From the NCBI GenBank assembly GCA_023101885.1, contig JALPQD010000627.1, positions 746,092-810,091 on the forward strand: a stretch of 64,000 nucleotides of DNA. Direction: 5' to 3'. The notes beneath the pieces were generated by a model. That model saw only the letters and a program-made list of their open reading frames with translations. It was not told the origin of the DNA and made no database searches. This DNA is from Typhlomys cinereus (taxonomy: Eukaryota; Chordata; Mammalia; Rodentia; Platacanthomyidae). The position numbers and the translations under genes are program-made. The first letter of the stretch is position 1. Every line of letters starts with the position of its first letter. Below, piece after piece: positions 11,276 through 23,655 of this stretch.

Positions 11276-12007
11276 AAAAAGGAAAGTTAAGGCATAACCG
11301 TTCTCTCCTTACTAAAACAAAACAATGAATATTTACCACTTTTCTGAAGCCTTCGTGGTGGTATCCGCTACGTATTAGCTGACTATTAGATCTGGTAGGC
11401 TCTCTCAGACGATGTTGTGAGTGTAAACGAGGGTGCCATGTGGCCAGTTTTCATTCATTCATTCTGGGCGGTTTTCATTCATTCACTCGATGTTCATTAC
11501 CGAATGATACAAGAGTGTTTCCTGAAACTTATCTGAGGCATGAGATAACATCAGTAGGGAAAATTCTGAATCTTCTGCTTTCCTCGTTGCCAGGTGAGCT
11601 GCAGCATCGTGTATGACAGGTTCACTTGTGGTGTGATTCTAGAGTCACATTACACACTCAACAGAAGACTGGAAGCAAGCTGGCAAATTAATTTTAATAA
11701 ATTCATTGACAGGCAATGGTAGGATGCTAATATTTGTTGGAATGCCTTTGGAACATTTTATGGCTGTGGGGTTGGATTGGATAATGAATTTGGGGATATT
11801 TTATGGCTGTGGGGTTGGGTTGGATAATGAATTTGGGTTCCATATCCAGGAATATGAACCTGATATTTGATAGCTCCTAATATTTTTCCTCAAATTTCTA
11901 TATCATTCCCTCAACCACCTTTCCATTTTGGGAAAGAAGGGGAACAAATTCAGGAGATTTTCCCTCATAGTAAGTCTTGACAGAAAATAAGTGTTCTTTT
12001 AGGTGCT
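11276..12007. other. Unmatched non-coding stretch with a 43-bp tandem duplication
   Basis: No open frame of note. A near-perfect direct duplication with 43-bp period (attttatggctgtggggttgg at about 11755 and 11798) is the only clear structure. It has no counterpart in copy B. Confidence 0.6.
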
Positions 12008-12090
12008 GTGATGTTTTGAATGTAAAGTGACCCCGATAGACACACATGTTTGCATCCATTGCTGATGCTGATGTTTGGGAAGTGTGGAGA
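12008..12090 (+). repeat. MaLR-type LTR fragment (5' portion)
   Basis: tgatgttttgaatgtaaagtg followed by gatagacacacatgtttgca and a GCTGATGCTGATGTTTGGGAAG run. A close relative lies at about 26229-26345. Rodent MaLR LTRs typically begin with a tgtgatggtttgaatgtg-like sequence. Confidence 0.5.
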
Positions 12091-13079
12091 GCATGAGGAA
12101 AGTTTCAGTGAGGAAGAAATGAATGTGGAAAGACTAGGAAATGAGAATGTGAAAACAACTGAATGTGATAACAACTGTATGTAATTGTGTGTGATAAATA
12201 AGTGGGCCGCTGTGCCAGCCTATACTATGTGAAAGATAAGTGGGTCTCTGCGTCAGCTTACTGTGGTATGATTCAGACCATGGAAGACATAAGAAATGAA
12301 AATGTGTAATATCAAAATGAGGCAAAACAACTGTATTTTAACTGTAAACGGATCTGTACCCCAATGATGTAATGTGGAATAAAACAGTATTTAAGGGACA
12401 GGCGGAGAACCGAGACCTCAGTGTTGCAGTCTTGAGGTCTCACGTAGACCCTTGGGGAAGGGGATAAGCTGGCACAAAGTCAACGCCACAGACTCCGGGA
12501 GTCAGGTGAGTGGCAACAGCAGGCTCGTAGGCTGGCTCATTTATATAAGTATGGGGGCAGGCTATATACCCCACCCAAAATTCCATAAGGCCCAGCCTGA
12601 GGTTTTTGCTGTGTTGTCCTGTCCAGGTTGGTTCTCTCAGCCAGGGGGCTTGATGTCAGTCCCAGGCACAGTGGCATGTTCTAGCTTGAGGAAGTTGAAT
12701 TTTTGCATGCAGCTCACACAGGCCTGCCTGATCCACACAGACAATACAGGCCTGCTTGGTCCGTTCCTCCTACATATCCATCCTTTTTATTTATTTTGAC
12801 AGACAGCGGGAGCCAGAGTTCTTTGCTCTGACCTTGTTGACCCCACCTCAGAGGGGGTCCAGCATAATGGACTGGTGCCTGTCTTAGATTGGAGACCACC
12901 CTCATGTGGACCCTTACCCGTCATTGGCTGCCAGCCCTTGAAGGACCTCTCCTCTGGAAGGCATGCCAGGATATGTGGGTAGTAGATTAGATCAAGGCCT
13001 CATGAATCTCCACAATCCAAATTTGAGCCACATCTCTAGGGGGGCCATGGGTTGGATGTTCAAGGGCCATAAGCACCTG
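12091..13079. other. Unresolved LTR-like and retroviral-looking sequence
   Basis: No coding frame. AATAAAACAGTATTTAAGGG at about 12380 looks like an LTR core on the + strand. On the minus strand AAATAAATAAAAAGGATGGA (about 12780-12800) could be a polypurine tract downstream of the env remnant at 13080-13440. I cannot fix LTR ends or orientation. It is probably part of a decayed endogenous retrovirus. Confidence 0.35.
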
Positions 13080-13440
13080 CAGCATGGTCTTGATGGAGCG
13101 CTGCTGAGAGATGTGCTGAAGGAAACACTTCAGCAATATAATTAATAAAGGAACAATTCCTCCTATGATAGCGTAAATTACAATCTAAGAGGGATCACAC
13201 AGCCTTTTAAAGTTGTTCCAGATTCTGGTTACAAACCCAGTATCTATAAGCAGGGGAACCACACGCATCATGTTAATATGCTCTATCTTTTGACTCAAAC
13301 TCAATGAGTAATTAAGGAAGCCCTGAAACCAAGGCTCCTTGATGTACTGTGAAAGTTGTTGTTCATGAGCCTTGGAAATATTGGAGACCCGATAGACAAG
13401 AAAAAGGACAAAAACTTTTCAGTACATCACACCCAGGATG
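13080..13440 (-). pseudogene. Retroviral env transmembrane remnant (minus strand)
   Basis: Reading the minus strand from about 13392, a frame of about 100 codons is interrupted by one TAG. It has an ectodomain-like stretch with EPWFQGFLNYSL, then a hydrophobic segment of about 20 residues (IVIYAIIGGIVPLLIILLKC) and a short polar tail. That is the layout of the end of a retroviral envelope TM subunit: pre-anchor helix, membrane anchor, cytoplasmic tail. Its orientation agrees with the gag remnant at 24282-24455. It is too short and decayed to classify, and could be chance, but the combination of features favours env. Confidence 0.45.
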
Positions 13441-15714
13441 ATAAATATATGGCACTTCTGTGAACCAATATTGTAACTGTTGATTTAAGCTGGGAATGAC
13501 TTGAAAACATTAAAGTCACATGAACAAAAACTGGTAAATCAAAATGTTTAAGATGACAGAGACCACATTTTTTCTGTTGGGAAAAGAACTAGAAATACTC
13601 ATTAATGATGACAATTCACTCAAAGCTTGTCCCATTTCATTTGTCCCCATTGTAGTGTCTTAAATTATTCTTTAATTCCACTACTAGTTACAACAGTCTA
13701 AGTTTTAAGGACTGCACAATCTCTACTACATTATTTTATATGTGGTAATAACAATTCTATAAAAAAGCAATTAAGAAATCACAGAATCATCCCAAAAAAT
13801 ATAAATTGTACATATTTCAAACTTGCAAGAAATAAATTATATCATGATATATCAATTAATATTGTATCAGTATTAACTAACATCTATGGTAGATTTTCCC
13901 CCCCAATATATTTAAGCTGTGCATAACAGGGTTCGAGCTAGTTAATCACATTTGTTTTTTTTCTTAAAAACACAAATTTATTCACTATAAACAATTAAAA
14001 AGCAGTTTTCTTCCTGCATAACAGTCACTAAAACTAAGTTTTGTTTTTTTTTTAAGTATCTTAAGATTGAATTAAAATAATTAGCTACAGTGTGGTCCAG
14101 AAATGCAAATATACAAACAAGACAGTTTTATAAACACATGTACTCTTTAGGTACTCTTTACAAATCATAAAAGATATCTAGGCACACTTACAAAACATGA
14201 AAATGAAGCCAGGTCATCAGATTTTTACCATGGTAATAAGAAATACTTTATACAAGAAGATAAAAACTAATGCATAATAACACTTGCAAATTAGTTTTTT
14301 ATGTCTACAAACCACAGTTTCTAAAGACAGAATTTTGTTTCCATTTGTCATGCTTACAAAAATCATAAAAAGTTTTCTAACTACAATTGTTATGTTTTAA
14401 ACAATTTTCTTAACATAAAAGGTTTTACCAATCACGTCATAATTTTATTTAAGCTTATAATGTACTAAAATTATGTTACATGGAAGAACTTGATAGAATA
14501 CCTCAGGACACTGCTTGATACCCAAGTCTGCATAATAGGTATTTCATGGTCCACTTAAATTGTCTAGTATGTAACTGAATCATCTAGCAAAATCATATCT
14601 ATAGCTTTGGGAGTGAAACCTGGTAATAACATTTGCCCAAAATCTGATGCTTCTTCATTTGTCATCTAAGATATTGTAGCTCTCAATTTACTTAACTACT
14701 TTAACATTAAGCAACTACAAGTTTTGTATCTTTAACACGAGTACATAAAACCTTTTCAAATTTTGTAGAAACCAGGACATTATTAAATATGGAATAAGCA
14801 TGCAGCACATGTTCGCAGGAGAATACCTCTATGTCTTTTTAGATAAGCAATCACCTTTACTGGTCCATTAATGTTTTTAACCTTCTAAATTCTGTCACAA
14901 GAAAGTCCCCAATATGTGTAGGTTATTTTCAAAAATTTGTCTTTTTAGAATTTTTGAACTACCTCAAAAAGTTGTTAACTAACTTCTGAGAAGCGGGCAG
15001 CTAGAAAAAACTTATGAAGTCCATAGGAAACAGGCATGGAAGTAAAAATGGATTCATAGCACTAGAGGGCCATGAGGGGTGCTCAAAGATGGCTGCCAGG
15101 GCAAGGTATATCTATATACCTAGTCAAGCCCAGGGAAACTGGCTTTTTTCTCTTTGGTTAACTCCCATTGGGCCCAACCCAGTTGCCCTTAAGCCCATGT
15201 GCAGCTAGAGATCAAATTTTTTTTGGCTATGGAGAGCTCATCTCCATAATCCCTACAAGGGGAAGTTGGCTATCTTATCTCTGAGAGGATTCAAGTCAGT
15301 TCCTCAGCAGGAGTGTTCCCTCAGGGTGTTTCCAGCAGTGGGGGATGACCTTCAAGGATGTCAAAGACCTTCAAAGACCTTAGAGATTGTCCCAGCATGG
15401 ACTGTTCTAGACCTGCCTATTGTACCCCTTAACGTTCGTTCTGAAGACCCAGACTGTTCAAGGGAAGAGGGACGAGGATCGTTCTGGCTACTTCCTGCTG
15501 AGCTGGGGCGATGAAAATGAGAGCAGTCTTATGACTTCATCTATGAACTGCTGGGATGGTCTAGAGATCTTTCATAGAGGACTTTATTACTTCAAGGTCC
15601 ATTTAAAGAGACAAAACACAGATAACTTGAGCCTCCAAGATCTACACAAGAATTACACCATTATAACTGAGGAGGCATAAGGGATAAACCAAATAAGCTT
15701 AGCAGTCTTACTGT
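13441..15714. other. AT-rich non-coding stretch, possibly decayed ERV interior
   Basis: Long AT-rich sequence with no open frame above 90 codons and no recognised repeat. Lying between an env-like remnant and an ERV-type LTR, it may be degraded retroviral interior, but nothing in it shows this directly. It has no counterpart in copy B. Confidence 0.4.
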
Positions 15715-15720
15715 GGGAAC

Positions 15721-15828
15721 AAGCAAGTGTTAGTAAAGAACATGTGCTTGCAAGGTATAAAAACCAAGAGCTATAAGCAAGTGTTAGTAAAGAACATGTG
15801 CTTGCAAGGTATAAAAACCAAGAGCTAT
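15721..15828 (+). repeat. 54-bp tandem duplication
   Basis: Two adjacent, essentially identical 54-bp units starting aagcaagtgttagtaaagaa at 15721 and 15775. Direct repeats just upstream of a retroviral promoter are common in LTR enhancers, but these lie about 150 bp outside the LTR start I place at 15981. Confidence 0.85.
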
Positions 15829-15980
15829 AAGTAATCTATATATTGGAGACCTTTCTTCTCTGGCTATTGTAAATCTCCAAAATCTCATTCTAAAACCTGT
15901 CTAAAACCATGTGAACTGTCTGATTTTTTGCACAGAACAATCTGAATTTGTCCTCCTTAGGACCACTCTGAAAGAGTTAA

Positions 15981-16473
15981 TGTAGAAGAAATTTCCTAGG
16001 CAAGCAAGAATGTGATGAGCTAGTCTCAGAATCACACTACCTCACCCCAGCCTAAGGATTCCCAAAAAAGGCAAAGGACTTGTGTGTTCAGGGCATATAC
16101 CGGGACTCCCCCCCCACCCTGGGAATTCCAAGGAAACACACTCATCCCCAGGTTCCCGGGTAAAGCCACGAGTACGTGCTGCTATGCTCATTTCCACTGA
16201 ACCCCATTCCCTTCGTGCCTAAACTTGCACTAATGAGTTTAAAAGTTAAGTGTATAAGACAATTATTTAGTAACACCTCACTACCTCAACACCTCCCTAC
16301 AAAAAATTGTATAAAACGTCCGTGCATTTTGTGCTCGGGGTCACCTCCTTCATCCCCCTGTGGAGCGGCCCTAGCATGTTGTTGAATTAATCCTCTTGCT
16401 GTTTGGATCGATATCGCTATCAGTGTGGTCTTCTGAGTCGGGTCGCCTTCCGAGTGGGAGTTCTGTCCCAACA
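15981..16473 (+). mobile_element. Solo LTR of gammaretrovirus-like (ERV1) type
   Basis: Begins TGTAGAAGAAATTTCCTAGG and ends near TCTGTCCCAACA, giving TG...CA ends. It has a TATA-like TTGTATAAAACG (about 16310) and AATTAATCCTCTTGCTGTTTGGATC (about 16385), a variant of the AATAAAGCCTCTTGCTGTTTGCATC motif at the R/U5 border of gammaretroviral LTRs. The U5-like tail carries gagtcgggtcgccttc. I found no clear target-site duplication and no adjoining retroviral body in this orientation. Confidence 0.6.
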
Positions 16474-17277
16474 ACTCCTCAGATTTATGTAAAAGGCCAG
16501 CATTCATTTTTCTTGTGGGGAAGGGAATTTCATGAATCAAAACCTAACAATTTAAATTAGTAAGACATAGCTTCAATGGAGGATAGACAGGCTTCCAATT
16601 GGCCTTTGTTGGCCTTTGGAATGTTCAGAGCCTGAATGGATGCCCTGAGGACCTGCACAAAGCAGGCTTGTCTTATAAAGGCTGAATCCTTACTTCTTTC
16701 CATTTGCATCCAAATAGGACAATTAGCACTAAAAGGGCAACTCCAAAAGTTAACCAAGTTACCCAATTTAGGGGTGAAAAGAAGGCAGGTATACTGTCCC
16801 ATAATTGTTTGCCAAAGGACACAGCAGTAATAATTTGAACTTTAGTCCTGTTAATTTTGATATGTCAAAGGATAGTTTGAAACATTCCAGGTGCCCTTTA
16901 ATATTGGCTGGCAGGAGGCATATGGCCATTCTGAACTTCCTCTTATGGGCCAGGAAGAGCAGTGCTCAGGATGTGTTTAAAGCATTTTTTTTCTTTGCCT
17001 GCGGGTAAAGGGATTTCAGGTTTGTCAGTGTGGGTGTGCCTGCCTAGTATTTTATCTATCCCCTTAGGCAGATGGGTCTTTAGAGAAACTCCTTAAATAA
17101 TTTAGGCCAAAATCTTGCAAGGAAAAAGGAAACATAAAATTGAGTTGACCCTAATGTACTTACAATCTACTGAAAACAGATTATGCTGGGTCAGTCATTG
17201 ATCCTGGGAGCACATGGGAGCATGGAATTAGAAAGCAGAGCTCATACATACCAGGAGAAGGAAGAAATCCCAGGAGA
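16474..17277. other. Non-coding stretch between LTR and L1 no. 2
   Basis: No coding frame above 84 codons and no recognisable repeat. It may be further decayed ERV sequence; this is inference from position only. Confidence 0.4.
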
Positions 17278-18335
17278 TTTTTTTTTATTATTAATACATT
17301 TTTATCATTATTTCAACTCATACAAACTTAATAGGTACACTAGTTCCCTCCCTACCTCCAACTCTCCCCGTACCCCCTGCTCCTCCTCCCCACCCCCCTC
17401 CCTTCCCATCCCCCAGTGCCTTTCGCCCCAATTCCCAGAGAGTCCTTTCTTGTACATGCCTGATTTTCCTCTGGGCCCTCCTCTCCGATGACGTACAAGG
17501 ACCCAGTGGCCTTTCCTTGAACCCTTTCCCGTGTTCCCCTTAGGTATAGGAACACTGCTGTGGCTGCCAATCCCTTGCCTCCAAAGATCTTGGTGCCTTT
17601 AGCAGGTGCTAGACTTTGTGGGGACAATAGTGTGTTGGACAATGCACAGGGCATGTAAAGTCCAATTATGATTGCTTCAGCCCTAACTTGTATGGAGTAA
17701 CTTACATATCCTTGCTCCTCCCATCCTTTTGCTCTTACACTCTTACCGCCCCCTCTTCCACAAATTTCCCTGAGTTTCAGGATGGGGAGAGGTTAAGCTG
17801 GCCTAGTTCTAGGTGGTTGATATAGATCCTCTGAAGTTCTGGATTGTGGTTTGTTGATTTTCTTTTGCAGTTTCACTGCTCCTGCAATGCCCTTCACTCC
17901 ATCCTGGTGGGCATTGTATGTTACCCCTGGCCAGAGACAAAAAGCTGTTAAACTAGGGTCTTGTGATAAAAGCACATTCAAAGGTAGATGTAATAAAAGT
18001 GGGAAACCACAGTGAGGGAGGGGTCTATCACCAATTTGCACAACGGTTACTTTTCATCTGCCAGACTATATGCCCCCCTCTTCTGGTGAGATCATACCCC
18101 CTCAGTAGTAAATGATCAGGAACAAAAGTATGTGAACTTAATCAGATGTCCCATTACTTATTTGAGTCCTTGATGGAGGCCTATTTTCTCTGCTGTAACA
18201 TGGTCCCTTCTCTCCTTGTTTCTGGTGTGGCCCTCCTACCCCATCACTCCTGTTCATAATCCTTGCAATTACTGTCTCTAGGTGGGCTGGGTGGGTTTGG
18301 TACTAGGAGCTACCAATTAGGGAGTACATACGGCT

Positions 18336-21300
18336 CTTAATTTTCTGGCTCTGGGATACTTCACTTTATATAATTGTTTCTAATGACATCCATTTCCCAG
18401 CAAATTCCAGTAATTCATCATTTTTGATGGCTGAGTAGTACTCCCTTGTATAGATGGACCACAGTTTCCTTATCCACTCGTCAACTGTTGGACATTTGGG
18501 TTGATTCCATGACTTTGCTATTGTAAACAGTGCTGCTATGAACATGGTCGTGCTTGTGCTATCGAGGTGAACCTCTGCTGTATGGGGGGTTATTCCCAAA
18601 AGTGGGATAGCAGGGTCATATGGCATTTCAATCTTTAATTTCTTTAAGAATCTCCAGACGTCTCGCCAGAGTGGCTGTATGAGCCTGCATTCCCACCAGC
18701 AATGTAGGAGAGTTCCCCTCTCTCCACATCCTCTCCAGCATTTGTTGTTGTTTGTATTGTGGATTTTTGCCATCCTGACTGGGGTGAGATGATATCTCAG
18801 GGAAGTTTTGATTTGCATTTCCCTGATGGTGAAGGAAGTGTACCATTTTTAAAGATATTTGTTAGACATTTCAATTTCATCCCTGGTAAAGTTTCTTTTA
18901 AGTTCCAGGGCCCATTTTTTAATTGGGCCCTTGGTTTCCTTGGTGTTTAGTTTTCTAAGTTCTTTGTGCACTCTGGACAGTAGAGCTCTATCAGATATGT
19001 GGTTAGTGAAGATTTTCTCCCATTCTGTGTGTTGCCTTTGAGCTCGTGTGACAATCTCTTTATCTGAACAGAAGCTCTTTAATTTCACAAGATCCCAACT
19101 GTTGAGAGTTGGTAGCAGTGACTGTGCCATTGGATGTCTGTTTAGGAAATGTTGGCCTAGCCCAATCAGATCGAGCGAGTTCCCTATCCTTTCAACAATG
19201 GTTTTTATAGTTTCTGGCCTTATATCAAGGTCCTTGATCCATTTGGAATTAAGTCTTGTACATGGTGACAAGTACGGGTCCAGCTTAAATCTTCTGCATG
19301 TGGAGATCCAGTTTTGCCAGCACCATTTGTTGAAGATGCTGTTCTTTTTCCATTGGATTCTTTGGGCCCCTTTGTCAAAGACCACATGGCTGTAACTTTG
19401 TGGGCTTATATCTGGGTCTTCAATCCTTATCCATTGATCTGTGTGTCTATTTTGGAGCCAGTGCCAGGCTGTCTTTATAACTATGGATTTGTACTATAGA
19501 CTTAGGTTTGGTATGGTAATACCTCCAGCAGTGTTTTTGTTACTCAGGATTGTCTTTGCTATCCTGGGTCTTTTGTGCCTCCATATGAACTTTGAGATTA
19601 ATTGGTCAACTTCTTTGAAGAATTGCTTTGGGACTTTTAATTGGTATAGCATTGAATGTGTCTATTGCCTTAGGTAGGATGGTCATTTTTACGATGTTGA
19701 TTCTGCCGATCCAGGAGCATGGGAGATCATTCCACATTCTTATGTCTTCAGCAATTTCTTTCTTTAGGGTTTTAAAGTTTTCTTTGTAAAGATCTTTTAC
19801 CTCCTTGGTTAGGTTTACACCAAGGTATTTCATTTTTTTAGGGGCTATAGTAAATGGGATTGTTTCTCTCAAGGCTTTTTCACTTCTTTCATTCTGGGCA
19901 TATAGGAAGGCCTCTGATTTTTGCACATTTATTTTGTATCCTGCCACCCTGCTGAACTTCTCAATTAGTTCCAGGAGCTTCCTGGTGGAGTTTTTGGGAT
20001 CACTCAGGTATATGATCATGTCATCTGCAAATAGGGATAGCTTGACTTCTTCCTTGCTGATTTGAATCCCTCTTATGTCCCTTTCTTGTCTTATGGCTTC
20101 AGCTAAGACTTCAAGTACAATATTGAATAGAAGTGGTGAGAGTGGACAGCCTTGTCTAGTTCCTGATCGAAGTGGGAATGCTTCCAATTGTTCCCCATTG
20201 AGCATAATCCTTGCTGTGGGCTTGTTGTATACAGCTTTTATTATATTGATAAAGGTTCCTTCCATTCCTACTGTCTCCAGCGTTTTGATCATAAAAGGCT
20301 GTTGGATCTTGTCAAAAGCTTTTTCTGCATCTATCGAGAGTATCATGTGGTCTTGGACTTTGGACTGGTTTACATGATGAATTACATTTATTGATTTGCG
20401 TATGTTGAACCAACCTTGTGTGCTGGGTATGAAGCCTACTTGGTCCCCGTGAATGATATTTTAATATGTTTTTGAATCCGATTTGCTAAGACTTTGTGAG
20501 AATCTTTGCGTCTGTGTTCATCAGAGAGATCGGCCTATAGTTTTCTTTTTTAAGTGAATCTTTATTAGGTTTTGGGATTAAAACGATATTAGCTTCATAG
20601 AAGGAATTTGGTAGTGTTCCTTCCTTTGCTATTTGATGGAACAGTTTAAGGAGTATTGGTGTTATTAACTCCTTAAATGTCTGGTAGAACTCTGTGCTGA
20701 ATCCATCTGGTCCAGGACATTTTTTGGTGGGAAGATTCGAGATTACTTCTTCAATTTCCTTATATGTTATAGGACTATTTAAATAATTCACAACTTCCTG
20801 ATTCAATTTAGGTAAGTTGTGTTTACTTAGAAATTCATCCATCTCTTTTGTGTTGTCAAACTTCACCGAGTATAAGTTTTTGAAATACGATATAATAATT
20901 CTCTGGATTTCTTGGGTATCAGTAGTGATAACTCCATGTTCATTTCTGATTTTGTTAATTTGGGTTTTCTCTCTCCTGCCTTTGGTTAATTTAGCTAAGG
21001 GTGTATCAATCATATTGATTTTTTCAAAGAACCAGCTTTTTGACTGGTTGATTTTTTCTATCGTTTTCTTAATCTCGATTTCAGATATTTCTCCCTTATT
21101 TTGCTAATCTCCTCTCTTCTACTACTTTGGGATCAGATTGCTCAAGTTTCTCTAAAGCTTTAAGCTACATTGTTAAGTTGTTTATTTCTGATGTTTCCAT
21201 TTTTTTGATGTAGGCATTAAGAGCTATGAACTTACCTCTTAGAACAGCTTTCATTGTGTCCCAGAGATTTTGGTCAGTTGTATTTTCATTATCATTCACT

Positions 21301-22110
21301 TTCAGGAAATCTTGAATTTCCTTTTTAATTTCTTCCTGAATCCAGTTCTCATTCAGCATCATATTGTTAAGTTTCCAGGAGTTAGTGTATTTTCTCTTGT
21401 TTGTTGTCTTGTGGATGTCCAGCTTTAGGCCATGGTGGTCTGACAGGGCACAGGTTAGAATTTCAACTTTTTTGTACATGTGTAGATTTGTTTTGTGGCC
21501 CAATATGTGATCTATTTTGGAGAAAGTTCCGTGTGCTGCTGAGAAAAATGTGTATTCTTTGGCACGTCGGTGAAAAGTTCGATAGAGATTTGTAAGGTCC
21601 ATTTCTTTAAGGGTTTGATTAAGTTACAAAGTGTCTCTATTAAGCTTTTGACCTGTTGATCTATCCCATGTTGAGAGGGCGGTGTTGAAGTCCCCAAGAA
21701 TTATCGTTTGGGGGTTGATTTCTGGCTTTAGACGCTGTAGGGTTTTCTTAATGAATGTGGAGGGGCCCGTATTGGGTGCATAAATGTTCAGTATTGTGAA
21801 GTCTTCCTGGTGAATTGTACCTGTGACTAAAATGTAGTATCCATCTGTGTCTCTTATAATTTTCTTTGGTTTGAAGTCCACTTTGTCTGATAGCATAATG
21901 GCTACCCCTGCATGTTTCTGCTTCCATTAGCTTGTAGAATTGTTGACCAGCCTTTTATTTTTAGATCGTGCCTATCTTTTGTGGTGAGATGGGTTTCCTG
22001 TAGGCAGCAGATTGATGGATTGTGATTTTTAATCCAAGTTTGTAATCTGTGTCTCTTGATCTCGGTGTGCTAATTCCATTAACATTTAGTGTTATAATGG
22101 TGAAACTATT
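18336..22110 (-). pseudogene. L1 no. 2 ORF2, multiply broken
   Basis: The endonuclease-RT gene is fragmented into open pieces in different frames (21624-21896, 21165-21602, 20486-21013, 19606-20346, 18849-19385, 18366-18818). The catalytic RT box FADDMIIYL is still readable in the 19606-20346 piece, together with [11 protein letters not shown], the box damaged in L1 no. 1. The C-terminal Cys/His cluster is present in the last piece. Endonuclease motifs ([23 protein letters not shown]) are present in the first two. With at least five disruptions it cannot encode ORF2p. Confidence 0.9.
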
Positions 22111-22175
22111 TTTGATTCAAGACATTTATTATGTTTAGTAGCTTTTATAAGTATATTGCTTCGTTTTTAATGGTG

Positions 22176-23228
22176 TTATACTTGCCTTCTGTTCTCCTGA
22201 ATATGCCTGTTTTTTTCTTCACGGTTGAGTATCATTTCTAGCATTTTTTGAAGGCCTGGTTTGGTGGACATGTATCCCTTCAAGTTGTCTTTGTGCTGGA
22301 AGATTTTTCTTTCTCCCTCGATCATGACTGATAGTTTTGCAGGGTAAATCAGCCTAGGTTGACATTTTTGCTCATTCAATACTTGAAGTATGTCTCTCCA
22401 AGCTCTTCTTGCTTTTAGTGTTTCCATTGAGAAGTCATTTGTTATTTTAATAGGTTTACCTTTAAAAGTGACTTGTTTTTTCTCCCTTGAAGCTCTCAGC
22501 ACCAGTTCTTTATCTTGAATGTGGAGTGTTTTGACTATTATTTGCCGTCTCGAGCTTCTGTTTTGGTCATATCTATTTGGGGTGCGGAATGCCTCTTGTA
22601 TATGGATGGGCCTGTCTTTTTTTAGATGAGGAACGTTTTCCTTGATGATCGTTTGAAAAATTTCCTCAGGGGTGGTATTTTGAGATTCTTGCTCTGGTAT
22701 TCCATGAATACGCATGTTGGGCTTCTTCAGGGTGTCCCATATCTCCTGGATATTTCTCTCAAGCATCTTTTTGGCTTTAACAATCTCTTCCATTGAGCTG
22801 GTTAATACTCCCACTTTATCTTCAAGATCTGAAATTCTGTTTTCTGCTTCGTTAGTTCTGCTGATAAGAGTCTCTGTGTTGTTCTGGGTTGAAGATAACT
22901 TTTCTTTTAGCTCAGTTTTAAACTCTGCTTGAGTCTGCTTTAACTGCTCTATGCCAGTTTTTGATTCTTGCACTGTTTTTCTCAACTCCTCCATGTGTCT
23001 GTTGTGTTCCTCCTCAAAGCGATTGATTTGATTATTTAATTCCTCCCTGATTTCCTCTTTCATAGTATTGAACATGGTAATGATCATATTTTGAAGGTCG
23101 TTATCCTGGGTCAGGCTTTCTTGGCCATTTTCCATGGGTTTGTTCTGATTGGAGTCTAACATTCCTTCAGTGGGAGATTTGTTTACTTGAGTGTTGTTTC
23201 TCATGGATTTGCACTTAGATTTTGGCAT
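22176..23228 (-). CDS. L1 ORF1 protein (ORF1p), intact frame
   Basis: A 350-residue open frame, the homolog of the ORF1 at 4283-5353. It has a basic N-terminus (MPKSKCKS), a coiled coil of about 100 residues rich in Glu, Lys and Leu, an RRM-like domain with NMRIHGIPE, and a C-terminal RNA-binding domain. It is shorter than the other copy mainly through an N-terminal indel (the other has about four extra residues before MLDSN). ORF1p binds L1 RNA as a trimer. It is intact although its ORF2 is destroyed. Only the L1 promoter upstream could drive it. Confidence 0.88.
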   Translation of the reverse strand: MPKSKCKSMRNNTQVNKSPTEGMLDSNQNKPMENGQESLTQDNDLQNMIITMFNTMKEEIREELNNQINRFEEEHNRHMEELRKTVQESKTGIEQLKQTQAEFKTELKEKLSSTQNNTETLISRTNEAENRISDLEDKVGVLTSSMEEIVKAKKMLERNIQEIWDTLKKPNMRIHGIPEQESQNTTPEEIFQTIIKENVPHLKKDRPIHIQEAFRTPNRYDQNRSSRRQIIVKTLHIQDKELVLRASREKKQVTFKGKPIKITNDFSMETLKARRAWRDILQVLNEQKCQPRLIYPAKLSVMIEGERKIFQHKDNLKGYMSTKPGLQKMLEMILNREEKNRHIQENRRQV

Positions 23229-23655
23229 TGTTGTTTTAACTCTTAAGATCTTTTAATTTCTGTGCGTTTTTCACTAAACTGAATTATTTGGCCTGGGGCT
23301 CTGGGGGCGGGCAGGGACCGAGCTTACCTGGGTCACGGCGCGGTGAGGTCTCGCTGGACTGCGTGCCCGCATCCTGGGCGGCAGAGTGTAGTGGAAGGGG
23401 GGATGGGGCGTCGACGGGAGCTATTTAAACCCGGGGCACCCGAGGGCGGGGCCAGGCACAGAGGGCGTGCCCTCTCCTCCTCCCAGGCCCTGCGCAAGGC
23501 TCTGGCGGGATGGTGGGAGGAGCTGGGTCCACTCGGGCGGTCTGGGGCTCTGGGGGCGGGTGGGGACCGAGCTTCCCTGGTTCGTGGCGCGGTGAGGCCC
23601 GTCTGGACCACGGGTGCGTGCCTCCCGGGCTGCGGAGTGGAGGGGAAGGGGGCCC
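23229..23655 (-). promoter_or_regulatory. L1 no. 2 5'UTR: GC-rich tandem promoter monomers
   Basis: Two units share ggggctctgggggcgggc/t and gggaccgagctt, starting at about 23295 and 23544 (period about 249 bp). They contain many CpGs, and TATTTAAA occurs near 23422. These monomers look different from those of L1 no. 1, suggesting that the two elements use different promoter types. Confidence 0.72.

Larger units (their letters stand above)
17278..23655 (-). mobile_element. Full-length L1 LINE no. 2 (minus strand)
   Basis: Minus-strand L1 of about 6.4 kb: poly(T) at 17278 marks the 3' end, then a C-rich 3'UTR tract (17350-17440), broken ORF2 (about 18336-22110), intact ORF1 (22176-23228) and a GC-rich 5'UTR to about 23655. 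It belongs to the same L1 family as no. 1, with very similar ORF1 and ORF2. I cannot resolve a target-site duplication; only CCCAGGA is shared at both edges. It lies within the 16-kb block absent from copy B. Confidence 0.92.

Noticed and set aside
15721..15828. Short direct repeats suggesting a CRISPR-like array
   Set aside because: Only two abutting units without spacers, in mammalian DNA.
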